From Halisarca cf. caerulea (lineage: Eukaryota > Porifera > Demospongiae > Chondrillida > Halisarcidae): a DNA stretch of 64,000 bases. The DNA is taken from contig CAUJGJ010000087.1 in NCBI GenBank assembly GCA_963170055.1, positions 565,001 to 629,000 on the forward strand. Reading direction: 5' to 3'. The position numbers were made by a program, and so were the translations under genes. The notes beneath the pieces were generated by a model that was not told where the DNA came from, did no database searches, and saw only the letters and a program-made list of their open reading frames with translations. Numbering within the stretch: the stretch's first letter is position 1; the number at the start of each line of letters is the position of its first letter. Positions 24,325 to 34,472 of the stretch are shown in pieces.

Positions 24325-24421
24325 CCAACTATCGAGCCAACACAGCATGCATGCATGGTCAATGGGAAAACGTTGGCCATGCATGCATGCAGTATATATT
24401 ATAATGGCTCGATAGTTGGTA
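24325..24421. repeat. fold-back element, 16-18 bp arms
   Basis: ACCAACTATCGAGCCA (about 24325) is inverted as TGGCTCGATAGTTGGT (to 24420). Inside, ATGCATGCATGG and CCATGCATGCATGC pair as well. It abuts the TIR element starting at 24422. Confidence 0.75.
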
Positions 24422-24595
24422 CAGTCAAACTTGGTTATAAAGTCACTGTTTACAACATCAACCTGTTTACAACAACACACATGGCAGGAACAGATTCAAT
24501 GGTCTCTGTACTAAATGTCCTGGTTACAACAACAACTTGGTTATAACAGCACATTTTAGTGGCACCAAGGGTGTCGTTGTAAACAAGTTTGACTG
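24422..24595. mobile_element. pogo-like TIR element, 174 bp
   Basis: The ends CAGTCAAACTTGGTTATAA and, inverted, CAGTCAAACTTGTTTACAA are flanked by TA on both sides (24420-24421, 24596-24597), as expected for Tc1/mariner/pogo insertion. The interior repeats ACCTGTTTACAACAACA-type words. No coding capacity. Confidence 0.8.
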
Positions 24596-24619
24596 TATAT
24601 AGGTATATACTGTTTGACA

Positions 24620-24718
24620 TTACATTTTTGTGTGTGTTTGTGCGTTTGTACGGGTGTGGGTGTGGGTGTGGGTATGTGTGTGTTTGTGTATGCGTGTGTG
24701 TGTGTGTTTGTGCGTGTG

Positions 24719-24782
<64 letters not shown>

Positions 24783-24818
24783 ATGTGTGTGTGTGTGTGT
24801 GTGTGCATGTGTGTGTGT

Positions 24819-24857
<39 letters not shown>

Positions 24858-24872
24858 TGTGTTCGTTTGTGT
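24620..24872. repeat. (GT)n-rich simple repeat block
   Basis: GT repeats with GGTGTGG, TTTGTGCG and GCATG interruptions. They keep long Val-Cys or Thr-His frames open that are not genes. Confidence 0.97.
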
Positions 24873-25015
24873 GTGTGGCTATAATTTCCAACATCGATGA
24901 CAGCCTCACAGCTGTCATCTCCACAGATCGAGTCATGGACCACTGCCCCCATCCACCTTCAGCTAGGAGTCTACTAGGGTGACCCATTGTCAGTCATCGT
25001 CTTCAACACCATGAT

Positions 25016-25081
25016 GAACACCCTGATAGACCCAACCACACAGCGCTGCATGCGCTGTGTGATTGGGTCTACCAGGGTGTT
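25016..25081. repeat. near-perfect palindrome between GT blocks
   Basis: ACCCTGATAGACCCAACCAC(ACAGCGC) and its inverted copy flank a TGCAT centre: GCGCTGTGTGATTGGGTCTA(CCAGGGT). The arms are about 27 bp with few mismatches. It sits directly before the next GT block. Confidence 0.85.
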
Positions 25082-25089
25082 AATCACGA

Positions 25090-25149
25090 TGTTTGTGTGT
25101 GTGTGTGTGTGCGTGTGTTCATGTGTGTGTGTGTGTGTGTGCGTGTGTT

Positions 25150-25205
<56 letters not shown>

Positions 25206-25237
25206 GTGTGTTTATGTGTGCATGGTGTGTGTGTGTT

Positions 25238-25307
<70 letters not shown>

Positions 25308-25379
25308 TGTGTGTGTATGTGTGTGTGTGTGTGTGTACGTGTGTGTGTGTGTGTATGTGTGTATGTGTGTTTGTGTGTT

Positions 25380-25458
<79 letters not shown>

Positions 25459-25468
25459 GTGTGTGTAC
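25090..25468. repeat. (GT)n-rich simple repeat block, 380 bp
   Basis: Continuous GT repeats with TTCATG, TTATG and ACG interruptions, the largest microsatellite of the window. Confidence 0.97.
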
Positions 25469-26734
25469 ATGAGTGTGTTATGTCCAGGGGTACGTTGCAT
25501 CTGAAGTCCATAGCCACAAAACAAGAGAACAATACAGACGGTACAGAGCTCCAGGAATCATTCACCGCGCAGCTTGGACTATAAGGAACACGATTGACCT
25601 ATTTCCATTACTCCAAGTTTGGATTCTTACCACTGTGCTTTTGAGAGAAAATTTCAAACAAACATCTCTTTTCTTTACATTGCAGTCACTTGCAATTATT
25701 TATGTTAGTAAATGTCATTATGCAACTCATTAGGAGAGACTTATAGTCTGGCCTGCTATACCGTCCCTGAAAATACTTGCGTGGCGGGTGGGGGAGGGAT
25801 GGGGGAGGTTAGAAGGGGGTGTATCCAGCCAGGCCTTTGCATGTTTTTAGTAAATTTAGCTTTTACTAATTTCTGTATGATATATTATTATATGAAGTTT
25901 ATAAGATTCTGCAAAGTTCTTCTCAAAGAACATTCTTATAGTAGCTTTATAGCAATGTAAATACAGTTAAGAGCTGTCAACAACTGTGCATGCAACCTTC
26001 ACACCAATTTTTGAAACCATCCAAATATGCTTATTTGCAGGGGCACTCAGCACTCTTCTGTTGTTAGTACTTGTAAGTTCAGCCAACAATGACCCACCAT
26101 TAATTCGTTTCACATATCATGTATGCGATTTATGTTTAGTTATTGCTAACTTCACATCCTGGGTATGGAACGTGATGCACAAGCTTAAGTATGCCCAACC
26201 CTTTCCCCCCTCTCATGGTGCCCCTTTTCCTACTTGCCTCCCGGCCTCCTGGTAAGGAGCGCAGGTAGGTTATGTGCACTCCAAGCAGTAAGGGGGCGTT
26301 TCTGTGGCTTCACACAATGCAATCAATTTGCATTTCATTATCGAGCTGTGATCAGGTGCAGATTGCGTGACTATTGAAGATGCAGTTTGATTATCTAGCA
26401 AGGCAAGTAGAATAAGCGCGTATTTTAGTTCCAAAAGACTTTAGTTCTGTATTTTATTCGATATTTTTAAGCGCACTTGATCCCTTTGCTGAATTGCATG
26501 CGCTTCAAATTCACCACAGCCTTTTCCGTACGAAAATTCGTATACTTTCGCTACGATACGTTTACGGATAATAGTCACCTGACGTCCGTGTGACCACGAA
26601 TGGAAGATGAGTGCTTATTTAATAAAATATTTTGACAAGTAGAATTAAAATATAACACTGGGTGGTTAATACAGGTAGATACACACTTGTAAGTTAGAAA
26701 CTAAGACAACATGCACATGTAATCAAAAATAATG
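25469..26734. other. intergenic stretch, no gene recognised
   Basis: Contains an AGTCTGGCCTGCTATACCGT word at 25745 (edge of the fold-back family seen at 10802) and G-rich sequence at 25783-25820. ORFs are short and without recognised domains. Confidence 0.5.
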
Positions 26735-27067
26735 TCAGAAGTCTATACGGCTTTCAGCAATCTGTGTCGCAGTGTTGTTGGTGCAGATGGATTTGCAAGT
26801 GTTCCTTGAGCCACGGATACACATGATAGATATTCGCAACAGTGCGAAGCTCAGTTTGCAGCGGATCCAACCAATGGTTTGATGATAAGGCAACCCTTTC
26901 TTCTCGCTTATCATTGAGGCTAAACGACTGTAGAAGCTGGTAGCAATAGGAGCCATTCCTCCGGTGGCTGACATCACCAAGGGTGTAAAAGAGGCATGCT
27001 CGACATCTAGTACTCTTTGCTCGTATGATCTCTTCGTCTCATTTTCATGCTTCCGGTACACTGACAT
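26735..27067 (-). pseudogene. retroelement-derived ORF fragment
   Basis: This 110-codon ORF contains HASFTPLVMSATGGMAPIA and LPYHQTIGWIRCKLSFALLR, then SIMCIRGSR. I recognise this block as the C-terminal tail of polyproteins of retrotransposons in sponges and cnidarians, downstream of the reverse transcriptase. No catalytic motif is present here, and no flanking polymerase ORF is seen. It is therefore a short relic or a captured fragment, not an active element. The ORF is intact from its Met to the stop. The assignment rests on recalled sequence resemblance. Confidence 0.55.
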
Positions 27068-27126
27068 TATCGGGGCCTGACGGTTTGATTGGGCGCTTGG
27101 GTTAAATACCCTGACATCAAAAAATG

Positions 27127-27273
27127 ATTTAATAAAATATGGAGTTGCTATTCCAGCACTGACTATGCATAATATTATCCGCTGCTAACACTGATCTTAC
27201 AAGTGGCCTGGTGTGGTTCAGATGTACCACCTGGTTTTCCTCAGATTTTCAGGCACAGATCATGCCATGTATA
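27127..27273. repeat. 147-bp dispersed repeat, copy A
   Basis: From TTTAATAAAATATGGAGTTG to CAGATCATGCCATGTATA, almost identical to 33500-33649 apart from a 3-base CTG gap. It lies 60 bp from the start side of the retroelement fragment. Confidence 0.9.
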
Positions 27274-28566
27274 TCTGTGGCATGATATGCTCCTGTACAT
27301 TCTAAACCGCGTATGGTGGTACTTGTACCACGTGTATCACGCCCATATACACCATACACAGTGTGTAAACTCGTATTAATTCCTAATAATAACTAGCCTA
27401 TACTTCTACGTGGCTGTAAAGGCGTATACTAATACTGAACCCTTTGAAGAGACTGTCTGTATTGTTTCAAATGGTGAGTCTCCAGCCCAATTGTTATTTG
27501 ATTTGTCCCTGCTTCACTGGTACATGGCTATATTGTCAGCTAATCCGCGAGAATCTTTTCATCTAACCGCGGTTAATCCCCAGAAATGGGCTGAATACAT
27601 CGTAGCATATGGCATGCTAGTCTGGCGTTGCCAACCCAATCTCGCTCGGCCATTTTCGGGGACTGACGTCGCTCGCCCGGTGACGTCAGTCCCCGAAAAT
27701 GGCCGAGCGAGATTGGGTCGGCAACACCAGACTAATGGCATGCGGCATGGTAACTTTGTACTTCTCAGTCTTTCACTTCATTTTCACTTAATATGCAGGC
27801 CTTTCAAGATTGTGGAAGTGGCATCTCCAAATGAAACCCGAAGTTTATTTTGTTTTATTTGTCATTTTGTTAATTGTGGAAACTACATCTTTGGCATATA
27901 ATATCTGACTGTTTATTTTGTTTTTGTCATATATCGTTGCTTGTCACCTGTGATCTGTATGCTCATGTTATGTTCTTAATTCTATTTACAATTTTCAAGC
28001 CTGATCAGATTTCATTGACAAGTGTGTACAGTAAAGCCTCACTAAGAGAAATTTTAGACAGCAAACCAAACAGGGCTAGGAAACTGGTTTGTGTCAAGCA
28101 GGCAGGAGTGTTTAATTGGGTTCTACTGTAGATACCTTGGTATGCTATAATATGGCCGCTTGTGCATTTATAATATAGTTGAATCTACAGTTACTGTAAC
28201 ATTTACGTTCATTGAAATAGTCATAAATAGCCATCAAAGGCTCAAAATGAAAGCAATAAAGAGTTGAATCTACAGTTACTGTAACATTTGCGTACATTGA
28301 AATATTCATAAATAAATATTCAAGCCTTATTTTGAGGCACCTGGTAGAACAGGTTGAAGCCCTCGACTTCGGCATTCTTCTGTGTATTTGTTCCGGGCCT
28401 TTACCATTCTAAGGCAGGCAACAATGAAAGGATTGAAATAGCACTTCCTAATGATTCAACTAAATTCATATAGGTATACTGTACCTGTGCAGGAAGAAGC
28501 AGTGATGGGTCTTCGGTATGCTGCAGACAATCTTCTTGAATCTTACACATGCAGTAAAGGTGCATG
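27274..28566. other. intergenic stretch with palindrome and short direct repeat
   Basis: Apart from the palindrome at 27610-27740, an 83-bp direct repeat lies at about 28178-28320 (GTTGAATCTACAGTTACTGT twice). At 28493-28559 a short open stretch (EEAVMGLRYAADNLLE...) has splice-like borders (TGTGCAG before, GTAAAG after), but its phase does not fit the next candidate exon. Confidence 0.45.
27610..27740. repeat. 130-bp palindrome with GACGTC core
   Basis: The left arm GGCATGCTAGTCTGGCGTTG(CC)..CCCAATCTCGCTCGGCCATT..GGGGACTGACGTC is mirrored by GACGTCAGTCCCCGAAAATG..AGATTGGG..GGCAACACCAGACTAATGGC. The central spacer GCTCGCCCGGT is about 11 bases. The arms, about 58 bp, are nearly identical, so the insertion is young or the arms are held alike. 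Confidence 0.9.
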
Positions 28567-29435
28567 CAGGGGCGGATCCAGGAATTTTGGATAGAGGGGG
28601 TTGCAATCAAGAGCATGCATGTACATATGGACATACAGTCCATATGTACATATACTATTTTGCTGGTCTACACTACACACTAGCCGAAATCATGACCTTA
28701 TAACGCTACATAATGGCGACCGTGTTGTGTGACACCTGTTGAATCTCAATCACAATGGTAAAAACTGTTGTGCTTGAGATTCTATCCCACTCTAGCAGAT
28801 GCTCCAACCTTACCTGATGTGCAAGTGGGAGGTTAAGTCCAAATTTAAAGGAAAATGGAAGACAATGATTCTGACATGCATGCATGAACCAGTGCATGGC
28901 TAACTATGCTCAAGTTGTTCAAGTTCCCATGAATATATAGAATGTATAATGCATGCAGTGGATATTACTCATAGTGACTATTTTAGGTGATTATGATATC
29001 ATACACATAATCTATTTTTAGGTGAAAAATGGATACCTGAGGTCACTAGGCAAAAAGTACTTTCCTTTTCACCATTTTTGTGCTCGGATTTTGCCAAAGG
29101 AAGGTTCTACACTTAAGCACTTTTAGATTGACAAAGTTAACTGGTGAAAATGGGAAATTCGGAAGGTTAGAGTATAAAATGGGAGATCGGAGGGATTCTT
29201 GCAGAACGGCTCTTAAAAATCGGGAGATTTCTCGCTTAATCGTGAGAGTTGGAGCCTCTGCTCTAAGTACTAAACTAGCTTAGCCTTCCCTCTGAGAGGG
29301 AGTTTAAGAATGGCCATGGTATACTGCTGATGATACAGCTTGTAGAATCTAATTTTTTCTGTATCAGTGTATTCTTTAGGGAAAGTCTGAAAGGGGGGGT
29401 TGCAACCCCAGCAACCCCCCTCTCGATCCGCCCTG
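28567..29435. mobile_element. hAT-like non-autonomous element, about 870 bp
   Basis: The left end CAGGGGCGGATCCAGGAATT and the right end CTCGATCCGCCCTG are inverted repeats of the common hAT CAGGGGCGG type. The sequence just inside each end also pairs (GAGGGGGTTGCA / TGCAACCCC..CCCCCCTC). The flanks share TGCATG. No transposase ORF is seen. Confidence 0.8.
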
Positions 29436-29517
29436 TGCATGTGTGCTATAATTGCCTATAGGTCAATAGGAATTATCCAAAGTCATGTTCACATTGCCAC
29501 ACAAAAATTTTACAGTT

Positions 29518-30051
29518 TTGCTAGTCGTACCACTCTCGGAATGGTAATTGATGATCCCCGAAACGACAAGGAGCTAGCCGCCAAGATTGTGTTTCATTTT
29601 GAGCAGGCTCAAGTGGCTAATTTCATGCGAGAGTATCGACCACGGACGACATTTACCGCATCCATGAACATTCCATGTTTGCAGCGTTTGGCCAGTGACC
29701 CAATGTGAGTTCCCCATATACAGTCCTCCATGTACATATACGTACATGCACTATTCATGTTGAATTTTTCAGACTATAGATTAACTTCCCAATATATGCA
29801 TGCATCCGAAATAATAAAGTTCATATGCTCAAACCAATTTTCCATGTAGGTTAATCACCAGAGTGGTACTGATACCCTTTGTCACCCCAGCATATTCCCG
29901 TACCCCCATCGAGCAGGACCAGCCGGACAGCGTACTTGCTGCCAGCATTGAAAATGCTAGAAAGGGAGCAGGAGTAGTCGTCAGACTGGGTCATAGCTTG
30001 CTGTCATCTCTAGAGGACTTCCAAGGGATAATGAGTAGAGTGGCCCTATAG
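29518..30051 (+). CDS. unrecognised two-exon fragment
   Basis: Two open blocks join cleanly at GT-AG borders: about 29518-29704 (donor GTGAGT) and 29850-30051 (TAG stop). The peptide contains GMVIDDPRNDKELAAKIVFH, TASMNIPCLQRLASDPMLIT and ENARKGAGVVVRLGHSLLSS. Composition looks like real protein. I do not recognise a family. The upstream exons are not identifiable; the hAT-like element at 28567-29435 sits directly before the first block. It may be the 5' part of the gene at 30270-32548 with the stop in an unspliced form, or a separate truncated gene. Start unknown. Confidence 0.4.
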
Positions 30052-30269
30052 CACTACCATCAGCTAAGCCAAGAATACACAGCTTGTATTCTTTGCTCCT
30101 GTTGTGTACTTTGAAGGTGAGATTGCAATCTCGTAAGTTTTGTATTGCATATTAATAAGTTCTATATTTTAATTAATAATACATGACTGTATAATACATA
30201 TTATAAGCTGTTGTTCACTTGAGTGAACTGACTACGTGTACAACTTCTATACTGTACAACATGTTATAG

Positions 30270-30960
30270 TTGCTGGAAGAAGTCAGTCTCCGAGACCAGT
30301 ATGAGGACCTTGTGTGGGGATACTTTGAGGACACAGTAGCCAAAGCCTCCATCACATTCCAGGTGAATGTGACAGAGGAAACTGTCCTCAGCAGCAGCAG
30401 CACAACATTCTCCAGGCCAACTAGTATCATGGAATTTGAGACCATGTTGTGTGCCTGTGCAGAGGAGAAATCAGTATCAGAGGTTTGCCCTATTAAGCTA
30501 TATCATATTATGCATAATGCTATAGCTACCATATATATACCCTAGGTTCTCACTTTCTTGAGGGTTGACAGACTGATGTCCGTTAACCCTAATGTCAGGA
30601 ATCCCCAGCCATCCATAAGCATATATTTGTCCAAATTTCTGAAGACCCTATAGGTGATCCAGCTATTTCCGGCAAGTCCATCATGTCGCTGTTGGATCTT
30701 ACTTGCAAAGGACACTACAACACTAGTAATCCAGTAGCTTTTCTTCCACAAGGAAGCACTGCCACTAGTGTTCCTTCAAAAAAACAAAAGGATAAAGTGG
30801 ACATAACTAGGGCACTGCAAGTACACAAATGTGTGTTTAGTGAAGACAGCCTTGCTATTCTTGAGAAAGGTACGTTTGTACACTGTCAAGTCTATTTCAT
30901 AATTGTATACACACAAAAGCATACACACACAAACACACACACATGCACACAGAGTATTAT

Positions 30961-31010
<50 letters not shown>

Positions 31011-32548
31011 GCCCTCCTGGTTTTGCAGGACACTCCCCCATCATACATGTCCTGTAACACACATTTCCATCCTCTCGCAGCCACAAAGGTACAGCCATTG
31101 TTAGTGAGGTCACCACTGAAACACCACTCTGACCAGTGGGAGGGTGAGTACGTACACACATATATCCAGCAGCTGCATGCTTCCATTCTCACGTGGAAAA
31201 GAAATTGGCATAATAATATTATATATAAAATAATACAATCTATATCAAGAATATTATTTAGATGGATATTACTTATCATGTATATTAGACACTATATCCA
31301 GTGCAGTATCCCTTTCGGGTACCTCACATACCACACAGTCAATTGCAGATGCAGACCTCAAGGAGTCAGAAGCCAGTTGTGAGTTCCATATATTGTGTGC
31401 AACCATATACCTGACAATCAGTCACTTCTTCACATGATTCGAACACATGTAGTACAATCCAATGAAATCTTGTCAATGCACGTGGGTACCTCGGCCGGTA
31501 GCACAAATACAAAACCAAATGCAGATCACAAGGAGTCAGAAACCAGTCGTGAGTGTCTTCAATCCAATCACACAAACAATACCATTCAATTTTTCAATTA
31601 CAAACACCATTAATTTTGTATCTCATGTACATTCACTTTAGGATCTGTGTCCCTCGGAGGAACCCATGCTATTCCCACTGATACCTTGGCTAGATCACCA
31701 CTAAAAAGACATGAGTGCATTGTATATGTGTAATATACAAACATGTAATTTTTTAAATAATATTGGTATATATAAGTGTGAATCTTTTCACGTATTTAAC
31801 ATAATACATAATTATTTGCATATGCAGCATTGCCGATCTGTCAATCGACACCACTTCCCAAGGTGTCCCAACCACCATCACTATCAGAAAGAGGTATTAT
31901 GTTTGTAATATTAATGACTATCATGCATACAATGTCATACCTTTGTTTATCGCATACACACAACATGCACATATGTATTTGCAGTAATATAGTAGTAAAC
32001 TCTCTCATATCGTATATAGACTTCACTGAGGAGGAACATAAAAAGTTCCAAATGCGGCTTGGCGAGGGGTATGACTTAAAAGATGATGAGAGATACAATA
32101 AGTGGAGAAAATGGAAAGAGAGTGCAGGTACAGGGCATGTAATCTCCATATTATGCTTAAATGCATAATATGGTCTCAGACTGACTACACTTTATAGTAT
32201 GTTCTCTTATCAGTTCACCTATACAGCATACTCTTTGTGCTTGTAGACACACAGCCACCCTACTTGAGGAATCTGTTTGCCACAAAAATGACAGATGAAC
32301 CCCTTTCACATCTGCGAAGAAAAGTAGGGAAGGGCAATAAAAAAGCAAAAGGCAAGAGAGGTAAAAGCGGAAAGAAAGGCAACAAAGATGACTGCCCAAT
32401 TTGCAGTAAGGATCCAGCAACTGGCAGTCTTTGGATTGCCTGCGATGAATGTAACCAATGGTACCATTGCGACTGTGTACATATAACTAAAGGCCAAGCC
32501 AAAGAAATGGCCACTTTTAAGTGTCCTCAAGGATGCATGTTAAAGTAA
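30270..32548 (+). CDS. PHD-finger protein, 5' structure uncertain
   Basis: The candidate exons are 30270-30482, 30654-30869, 31081-31143, 31349-31378, 31525-31548, 31642-about 31710, 31828-31892, about 32021-32127 and 32247-32548 (TAA). The last exon carries a Lys/Gly-rich basic stretch and a compact PHD-like zinc finger: C-P-I-C, then WIACDECNQWYHCDCVH and FKCPQGC, giving the C4-H-C3 ligand order. PHD fingers usually read histone H3 tails. The preceding exon (EEEHKKFQMRLGEGYDLKDD) is basic and acidic with no named domain. Two microexons (31349, 31525) are near copies. The junction between the first two exons does not match in phase, so an exon is missing or the model is wrong there. Function beyond chromatin or zinc binding cannot be inferred; origin from a domesticated transposon is possible. 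Confidence 0.55.
30963..31004. repeat. (TA)n microsatellite
   Basis: About 20 TA units in an intron of the PHD gene. Confidence 0.95.
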
Positions 32549-32891
32549 CTATAAACATGGCTAGCAGACTGAGATCCGTTCACTATATATTACACTGTCT
32601 CCGTCCTTGTCCTTTTTTCAACTGATGAATATACTTTAATTGTGTAATTCATCTTTTGACTTAGCTGTAAAGTTTAAGTATAATGCAACATCAATGTTAT
32701 TGAATCTTTTATTTAATTCAATTAAGCAGAGTTTTATAGTTAATATGATAAAATTTGAGGTATAGAAGTGTAATACATGTAATTATATTTAAGTAGCTAG
32801 TGCATATATTTTTAGTACACAGGTACATGGCATGTCATGTAATCATATGTGATATGTGAGTGGATTGAGCAGTATGTCATTGAGTGATATG
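32549..32891. other. 3' flank of the PHD gene
   Basis: AT-rich sequence without a gene, leading into the 9-bp satellite. Confidence 0.5.
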
Positions 32892-33450
32892 TAGGTGGTA
32901 CGGGTGGTACAGGTGGTTCAGGTGGTTCAGGTGGTACGGGTGGTTCAGGTGGTATGGGTGGTTCAGGTGGTTCAGGTGGTACAGGTGGTACGTACATGTG
33001 GTTCAGGTGGTACAGGTGGTACGTGTGGTTCAGGTGGTACGGGTGGTACAGATGGTTCAGGTGGTACGGGTGGTACAGGTGGTACAGGTGGTACAGGTGG
33101 TACGAGTGGTACAGGTGGTACAGGTGGTTCAGGTGGTACAGGTGGTACAGGTGGTTCAGGTGGTACGGGTGGTTCAGGTGGAACAGGTGGTACAGGTGGT
33201 ACAGGTGGTACAGGTGGTTCAGGTGGTACGGGTGGTTCAGGTGGTACAGGTGGTTCAGGTGGTACAGGTGGTTCAGGTGGTACGGGTGGTACGGGTGGTT
33301 CAGGTGGTACAGGTGGTTCAGGTGGTACGGGTGGTTCAGGTGGTACGGGTGGTTCAGGTGGTTCAGGTGGTATGGGTGGTATGGGTGGTACAGGTGGTGC
33401 GGGTGATACAGGTGATACAGGTGGTTCAGGTGGTACAGTTATACAGGTGG
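32892..33450. repeat. 9-bp satellite GGTGGTACA / GGTGGTTCA, about 60 units
   Basis: The array mixes GGTGGTACA, GGTGGTACG, GGTGGTTCA and GGTGGTATG. The plus strand is almost free of C outside the ACA/TCA/ACG triplets. Because 9 is a multiple of three, all frames stay open (GGT/GGS, VVQ, WYR on plus; VPPEPP on minus). It stands downstream of the PHD gene stop and is not read as coding. Confidence 0.97.
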
Positions 33451-33499
33451 GTGGTAACATTGGTACAGAGATACAGATAGACAATTAATACAATGGCTT

Positions 33500-33649
33500 A
33501 TTTAATAAAATATGGAGTTGCTATTCCAGCACTGACTATGCTGCATAATATTATCCGCTGCTAACACTGATCTTACAAGTGGCCTGGTGTGGTTCAGATG
33601 TACCACCTGGTTTTCCTCAGATTTTCAGGCACAGATCATGCCATGTATA
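33500..33649. repeat. 147-bp dispersed repeat, copy B
   Basis: Near-identical to 27127-27273 (one CTG insertion). It begins just after the 9-bp satellite and ends exactly where the fold-back element at 33649 starts. Confidence 0.9.
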
Positions 33650-33818
33650 ATCCTCCACGGTGAAAAGTTAGTCTTATCCTTTGTTAACAAGCGTACAAAC
33701 TTACAAAGCTAAAGAGCACCGTTTAGAACTCCGCCTTTTGGAAAGAAAACTGGTAGTCAAAGCTTTATACATGGCATGATAACAAAGGATAAGACTAACT
33801 TTTCACCGTGGGGGATTA
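33649..33818. repeat. fold-back element, 38-bp arms
   Basis: The arm AATCCTCCACGGTGAAAAGT(TAGTCTTATCCTTTGTTA) is repeated inverted at 33780-33818. A third partial arm, AATCCCCCACAGTGAAAAGT, occurs at 33920, and GTTTAGAACTCCGCCTTTT occurs at both 33721 and about 33994, showing a second, diverged unit in tandem. Confidence 0.85.
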
Positions 33819-34209
33819 TGATAGCTCCTACCTTTCGTTTTATGTACACGTGTTTGTAATTTTCTTCTCTCCAAAAACTACAAAAAGCTGTACATCTCAG
33901 GAACAAAGAAGTATGTCAAAATCCCCCACAGTGAAAAGTTAGATATGGATCCTAGGAACCTTTCTAGGTAAAAATCATAGCACTTTACCGGCGTTTAGAA
34001 CTCCGCCTTTTTTGACTAAAGCCGAATTTTCTATGGTTTGGATAATGTTCTTTTTTACCGTTTGAAAAAATGAGTTAGCAACAATCGAACTTCGGAAAAG
34101 TAAATTAGAAATGCTGCTGTAGCATTCAGATTCATTCTATCTATTCGTTTTTATTGTTTACGCTTCATGTAGGGAGAAAATTAGGGTGTGTTTACGACCG
34201 ACTTTTTCG

Positions 34210-34221
34210 GCGGCCATCTTG
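34210..34221. promoter_or_regulatory. YY1-like GCGGCCATCTTG motif upstream of DIPK1-like gene
   Basis: GCGGCCATCTTG matches the YY1 core found near start sites of many animal genes. It is about 250 bp upstream of the ATG at 34473. A motif match only. Confidence 0.3.
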
Positions 34222-34472
34222 TCTCGGGCTCAATGTGCACATAACTTACCTGCGCTAGGGAGTAGGAAAAAGGACTGGTGACATGAGACTACAAGGCTCA
34301 ACATGGAATGATGTGTGATTTAACTTAATGGATGTTAATTACAATGTTACTATGAATGGCTGACCCAAGACAAGACTGCAAGAAGACCTACAGCATCAAC
34401 TGAAAGCTTTATATAAGAATAGTGAGGTGAACTTTAGTAAGGAAACTGAAAGTATAGATCGATGTTGAAAGG

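Noticed and set aside
24556..25584. Cys-Val and Thr-His repeat ORFs
   Set aside because: Pure GT/AC microsatellite translation.
26735..27067. Active retrotransposon
   Set aside because: Only a C-terminal-type fragment is present; no reverse transcriptase, endonuclease or terminal repeats surround it.
28493..28559. Possible short exon EEAVMGLRYAADNLLE
   Set aside because: Splice-like borders exist, but its end phase does not match the next open block and no further support is visible.
32884..33488. ORFs of 150-200 codons (GGT/GGS, VVQ, WYR, PPEPPVPP repeats)
   Set aside because: A 9-bp satellite opens all frames on both strands; no start context, splice link or non-repeat domain supports translation.
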